NCBI RefSeq assembly: GCF_001676875.1
Contig: NZ_JYKA01000015.1
Coordinates: 39,200-103,199 of the forward strand
Direction: 5' to 3'
DNA from: Chromobacterium subtsugae
GTDB taxonomy: Bacteria > Pseudomonadota > Gammaproteobacteria > Burkholderiales > Chromobacteriaceae
Length of the DNA stretch: 64,000 bases
The position numbers and the translations under genes were made by a program. Below the pieces are notes generated by a model. That model was not told the origin of the DNA, did no database searches, and worked only from the letters and a program-made list of their open reading frames with translations. Below are positions 60,566-64,000 of the stretch, in pieces. How positions within the stretch are numbered: position 1 is the stretch's first letter; each line of letters starts with the position of its first letter.

Positions 60566-63500
60566 ATGGCAAGCAACACTCCGCCCCGCAACCACCACGC
60601 CGCGCCGATAGCGGTGATAGGCCTGGCCGCCCTGATGCCCAAGGCCAACAGCCTGAGCGACTACTGGACCAACATCCTCAACGAAACCGACTGCCTGGAG
60701 CGGGTTCCGTCTAGCCGCTGGCCGCTGGATGAATATTTCGACGCCGACCCCGCCGCGCCGGACCGCACCTATTCCGACCGCGGCGGCTTCGTGCCCGACC
60801 TGGCGTTCGACCCGCTGCTGTTCGGCCTGCCGCCCAATGTCCTCAGCTCCACCGACGCCGCCCAGCTGTACGCGCTGGCGGTGGGACGGCAAGCGCTGCT
60901 TGACGCCGGCTACAATCCGGACCCGGCCGGGACCGGCCGCAAGCTGCCCAACAGCCGCTCCGGCATCGTGCTCGGCGTGTCCGGCACCACCATGAAGCTG
61001 ACGCTGGAAATGGCCAAGCGCAGCGAAATCCCCAAGTGGATAGACACGCTGCGCCAGGCCGGCGTCGACGACCAGCTGATAGACAGCGTGGCGCGCGCGA
61101 TGCGCAGCCACTACCCCAGTTGGACCGAAGACACCTTCCCCGGCTTTCTCGCCAACGTCGTCGCCGGCCGCGTCGCCAACCGCTTCGGCCTGGGCGCCGC
61201 CAGCCATACCGTAGACGCCGCCTGCGCCAGCTCGCTGGCCGCGGTGCGGCTGGCCTGCCAGGAGCTGCGCAGCGGCGCCGCCGACATCATGGTCACCGGC
61301 GGGGTGGACACCGACAATTCCAATGTCGCCTTTCTCAGCTTCAGCAAAACTCCGGCGCTGTCCAAAACCGGCAAGGTGCGCTCCTTCGACGCCGACGCCG
61401 ACGGCACCATGATTTCCGAAGGCGTGGGCATGCTGGTGCTCAAGCGGCTGGAAGACGCCGAGGCCGACGGCGACCGCATCTACGGCGTGATCCGCGGCCT
61501 GGGCGCCTCCACCGACGCCGCCGGCGGCGCCATCTACGCGCCGCGCAGCGAAGGCCAGATGCGCGCGCTGCGCGCCGCCTACGCCGACGCCGGCTTCGAT
61601 CCGCTGTCGGTGGGCCTGATCGAAGCCCACGCCACCGGCACCGTGGTCGGCGACGCGGTGGAGATCGAATCGCTGGAAGCCGTGCTGGGCGAGGCCGCCG
61701 CGCCGATCGCGCTGGGCAGCGTCAAGGCCCAGATCGGCCACACCAAGGCGGCCGCCGGCGCGGCCAGCCTGATCAAGACCGTGCTGGCGCTCTATCACAA
61801 AGTGATCCCGGCCACGCTGAATGTGCAGGCGCCCAACGCGCGCCTGAAGCAGGACGGCCCCTTCTACCTGCCGCGCCGCGCCCGGCCGTGGCTGGCTCCC
61901 GCCAACGGCCCGCGCCGCGCCGGCGTCAGCGTGTTCGGCTTCGGCGGCGCCAATCTGCACGTAGCGGTCGAGGAATACCAGGACAAGCACCCCGCCCCCA
62001 GCCACCACGCGGCCGCGCCCATGCTGCTGAGCGCCGACACCCCGGCGGAACTGGCGCGCCGCTGCCGCGAACTGGCCGACCGGCTGCAAGCCGGCGACCA
62101 CAGCGCGCCGCTGTGGCCGGACGCGCCGCCGCCAGCCGCGGCCGCCCGCGTCGGCCTGTTGGCCCGCTCGCTGGACGCCGCGCCCGAACTGCTGAAGAGC
62201 GCCGCCGACATGCTGGACAAGCGGCCCGACCAGGACGCCTGGTCGCTGCCCACCGGCGTCCACTACCGCCGCCAGGCGCTGGCGGGCGAAGTGGTGGCGG
62301 TGTTCAGCGGCCAGGGTTCGCAAACCGTGGGCATGGGTTCGCGCCTGCTGATAGACCAGCCGCAAGTCCGGCAATACTTCGAAGCCTTTGACGACGCCGG
62401 CCGCGAGCGCGGCTTCACGCCGGTGTCGCAGCTGATCTTCGCGCCCGACACCTTCAGCGCCGAGCGCGCCGACGCCCAGCGCGCCGCGCTCACCCATACC
62501 CTGTACGCGCAAACCGCCATCGGCGCTTACAGCATGGCCGCCTACTCGGTGCTGCGCGACGCCGGCCTGCAGCCGAAAATGGCCCTGGGCCACAGCTTCG
62601 GCGAACTGAGCGCGCTGTGGGCGGCCGGCGTGTTCGACGACGCCGGCTACCGCGCCGCGGTGCTCTCCCGCGGCGACGCGCTGACCCCCCCGGCCGGCGC
62701 CGACGCCGGCGGCATGATCGCCATCCAGGCATCGGCCGAACAGCTGCAGGCGCTGGCCGCGCAATTGCCCGGCCTCCACCTGGCCAACCACAACAGCCCG
62801 AAGCAGACCGTCGCCGGCGGCGACGCCGCCGCGCTGGAGCGCGCCATCGCCGAACTGGCGCGCCACGGCATCCAGGCCACCCGCATCGCGGTGGCCGCCG
62901 CCTTCCACACCGGCCATGTCGGCTACGCCGCCGCGCCGTGGCAGGCGGCGCTGCGCGACATACCGCTGCAGGCCCCCAAAATGCCGGTGCTGGCCAATCT
63001 GAACGCCCAGCCCTACCCGGCTGACAGCGAGGGCATCCGCTCGCTGCTGGCGCAGCAGCCGTTCAACGCGGTGCGCTTCCAGCAGCAGATCGAAGCCGCC
63101 TACCAGGCCGGCGGCCGGATCTTCATCGAAATCGGCCCGCGCGCGATCCTCACCCGCATGGTCGACGACATCCTCGGCGACAGGGCGCACATCGCCCTGC
63201 CGGTGGCGCACGACCCGGCTGGCGACGACGGCCGGCAAATCCAGGAAGCGATCCTGCGGCTCGCCGTGCTGGGACAGGCGATGCGCCTGGCCTCGCCGGC
63301 CCCGCGCAAACCGGCGGCCAGCCCGCTGTCGATACAAGTAGGAGCCCATATCATCCGCACCGCCAATCAGCCGGCCTGGCCGGTAGTCGACAAAACCGCC
63401 GCCGCGCCCGCTCCGCAGCCGGCCGCCGCCTCCGAACCCGCCGTCGACAGCGCCCAGCTGCTGGCCCAGGTGCACCAGAGCTTCCTGCAGCAGCAGGCCG

Positions 63501-64000
63501 AGCTGGCGCGCATCCTGGCCGAACGCCAGCCCGCGCCGGAAGTGCTGGCGGAAATCCGCCGCGCCCAGGACAAGGTGCACGCGCTGCACCAGGCCTTCCT
63601 CGACAGCCAGCGCCCGGCCGCCGCCGCGAGCGCGGCTCCTCAGCCGGTCGTCGTCCAAGCAGCCCCCGCCATCGCGCCGCCACAGGCTCCGGCCGCTGCG
63701 CCGCTGGCTGCCCAAGCGGCTCCGGTCCCCACCGCCGCGCCGTCGGCCGACATCAGCCAGCTGCTGCTGGCCACCGTCGCCGACAAAACCGGCTACCCGG
63801 TGGACATGCTGTCGCTGGACATGCGCCTGGAAGCCGACCTCGGCGTCGACTCCATCAAGCGCGTGGAAATCCTCTCCAGCGTCCGCGACGCATTGGGCGT
63901 CTCCGCCGCCTCCGCCAGCGACGAGCTGCGCAGCGCCGCCACCCTGGCGGAAATCGCCGCCCTGCTGAGCGGCTACGCCGGCCAAACCGTCACCGCTCCA
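60566..64000 (+). CDS. PUFA-synthase-type PKS (PfaA-like KS-AT-ACP), 3' partial
   Basis: First 1145 residues; the gene continues past the window. KS about 10-470 with the PUFA-type active site VDAACASSL (Cys220), EAHATGT and QIGHTKA; AT about 565-900 (GHSFGE, Ser677); a long Ala/Pro/Gln linker; then an ACP with LGVDSIKRVEI (Ser1096), the signature of PfaA and heterocyst-glycolipid-type iterative synthases, where ACPs come in tandem. Start 60566 has AAGAG 8 nt upstream; ATG 60560 is an in-frame alternative. It follows the NRPS 3 stop by 67 bp in the same direction, so it belongs to the cluster. Likely role: making a lipid chain for the NRPS line. Confidence 0.88.
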   Translation, partial: MASNTPPRNHHAAPIAVIGLAALMPKANSLSDYWTNILNETDCLERVPSSRWPLDEYFDADPAAPDRTYSDRGGFVPDLAFDPLLFGLPPNVLSSTDAAQLYALAVGRQALLDAGYNPDPAGTGRKLPNSRSGIVLGVSGTTMKLTLEMAKRSEIPKWIDTLRQAGVDDQLIDSVARAMRSHYPSWTEDTFPGFLANVVAGRVANRFGLGAASHTVDAACASSLAAVRLACQELRSGAADIMVTGGVDTDNSNVAFLSFSKTPALSKTGKVRSFDADADGTMISEGVGMLVLKRLEDAEADGDRIYGVIRGLGASTDAAGGAIYAPRSEGQMRALRAAYADAGFDPLSVGLIEAHATGTVVGDAVEIESLEAVLGEAAAPIALGSVKAQIGHTKAAAGAASLIKTVLALYHKVIPATLNVQAPNARLKQDGPFYLPRRARPWLAPANGPRRAGVSVFGFGGANLHVAVEEYQDKHPAPSHHAAAPMLLSADTPAELARRCRELADRLQAGDHSAPLWPDAPPPAAAARVGLLARSLDAAPELLKSAADMLDKRPDQDAWSLPTGVHYRRQALAGEVVAVFSGQGSQTVGMGSRLLIDQPQVRQYFEAFDDAGRERGFTPVSQLIFAPDTFSAERADAQRAALTHTLYAQTAIGAYSMAAYSVLRDAGLQPKMALGHSFGELSALWAAGVFDDAGYRAAVLSRGDALTPPAGADAGGMIAIQASAEQLQALAAQLPGLHLANHNSPKQTVAGGDAAALERAIAELARHGIQATRIAVAAAFHTGHVGYAAAPWQAALRDIPLQAPKMPVLANLNAQPYPADSEGIRSLLAQQPFNAVRFQQQIEAAYQAGGRIFIEIGPRAILTRMVDDILGDRAHIALPVAHDPAGDDGRQIQEAILRLAVLGQAMRLASPAPRKPAASPLSIQVGAHIIRTANQPAWPVVDKTAAAPAPQPAAASEPAVDSAQLLAQVHQSFLQQQAELARILAERQPAPEVLAEIRRAQDKVHALHQAFLDSQRPAAAASAAPQPVVVQAAPAIAPPQAPAAAPLAAQAAPVPTAAPSADISQLLLATVADKTGYPVDMLSLDMRLEADLGVDSIKRVEILSSVRDALGVSAASASDELRSAATLAEIAALLSGYAGQTVTAP

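Overview
The window is high-GC DNA with dense coding capacity. Housekeeping genes and gene order (bamD/rluD divergent pair, rpe-gph-trpE, single-chain purL, a NrdA with two ATP-cones) fit a betaproteobacterium of the Neisseriales, most likely Chromobacterium or a close relative. That placement is inferred from gene content; I could not run a search.

Layout. 1-2.1 kb: end of a catabolic pair (Ldh-family dehydrogenase, HpcH/HpaI aldolase) and a DUF697 protein. 2.2-7.2 kb: a small accessory block with a secreted protein, a 53-aa membrane protein, a PvdE/SyrD-type cyclic-peptide ABC exporter, an SPFH/prohibitin protein and, convergent to it, a free-standing NRPS condensation domain with a periplasmic protein. 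7.3-33.6 kb: core genome, namely purL, glnB, bamD, rluD, pgeF, several small enzymes, an Atm1-type ABC exporter, apaG, rpe, gph, trpE, a metalloprotease lipoprotein, a chemoreceptor, a methyltransferase and nrdA. 33.6-34.45 kb: an AT-rich leader with a 14-bp inverted repeat, an 18-bp dyad and an unlisted 56-aa gene. 34.45-64.0 kb: a four-gene megasynthase cluster that runs off the right edge.

The megasynthase cluster is the notable system. Its domain order is KS-AT-ACP-AMT-C-A-PCP (2793 aa) / C-A-PCP-C-A-PCP-KS-AT-KR-ACP (3534 aa) / docking-C-A-PCP-E-C-PCP-TE (2354 aa) / PUFA-synthase-type KS-AT-ACP (partial). The first three genes overlap by ATGA. Read colinearly, an acyl starter delivered in trans is extended by malonate and transaminated to a beta-amino acyl unit. 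It is then joined to about three amino acids (by-eye codes: Gln/Gly-like, a basic or Glu/Gln-like residue, Ser), extended by a reduced malonate unit, joined to a D-configured aliphatic residue, and passed to a last module with C, PCP and TE but no A domain. The adjacent PUFA-type synthase is the obvious candidate for making the lipid starter or a trans-loaded terminal unit. The combination resembles iturin/mycosubtilin (aminotransferase module), microcystin McyE, and zeamine/fabclavine (PUFA-type synthase with NRPS-PKS) in parts but matches none of these as a whole in what I can recall.

Smaller points of interest: a 10-bp perfect palindrome just before the chemoreceptor start, a duplicated KS-AT linker with the trace of a lost AT, a tail-to-tail shared CTAG stop, a shared CATG start, and a possible Trp-containing leader peptide before trpE.
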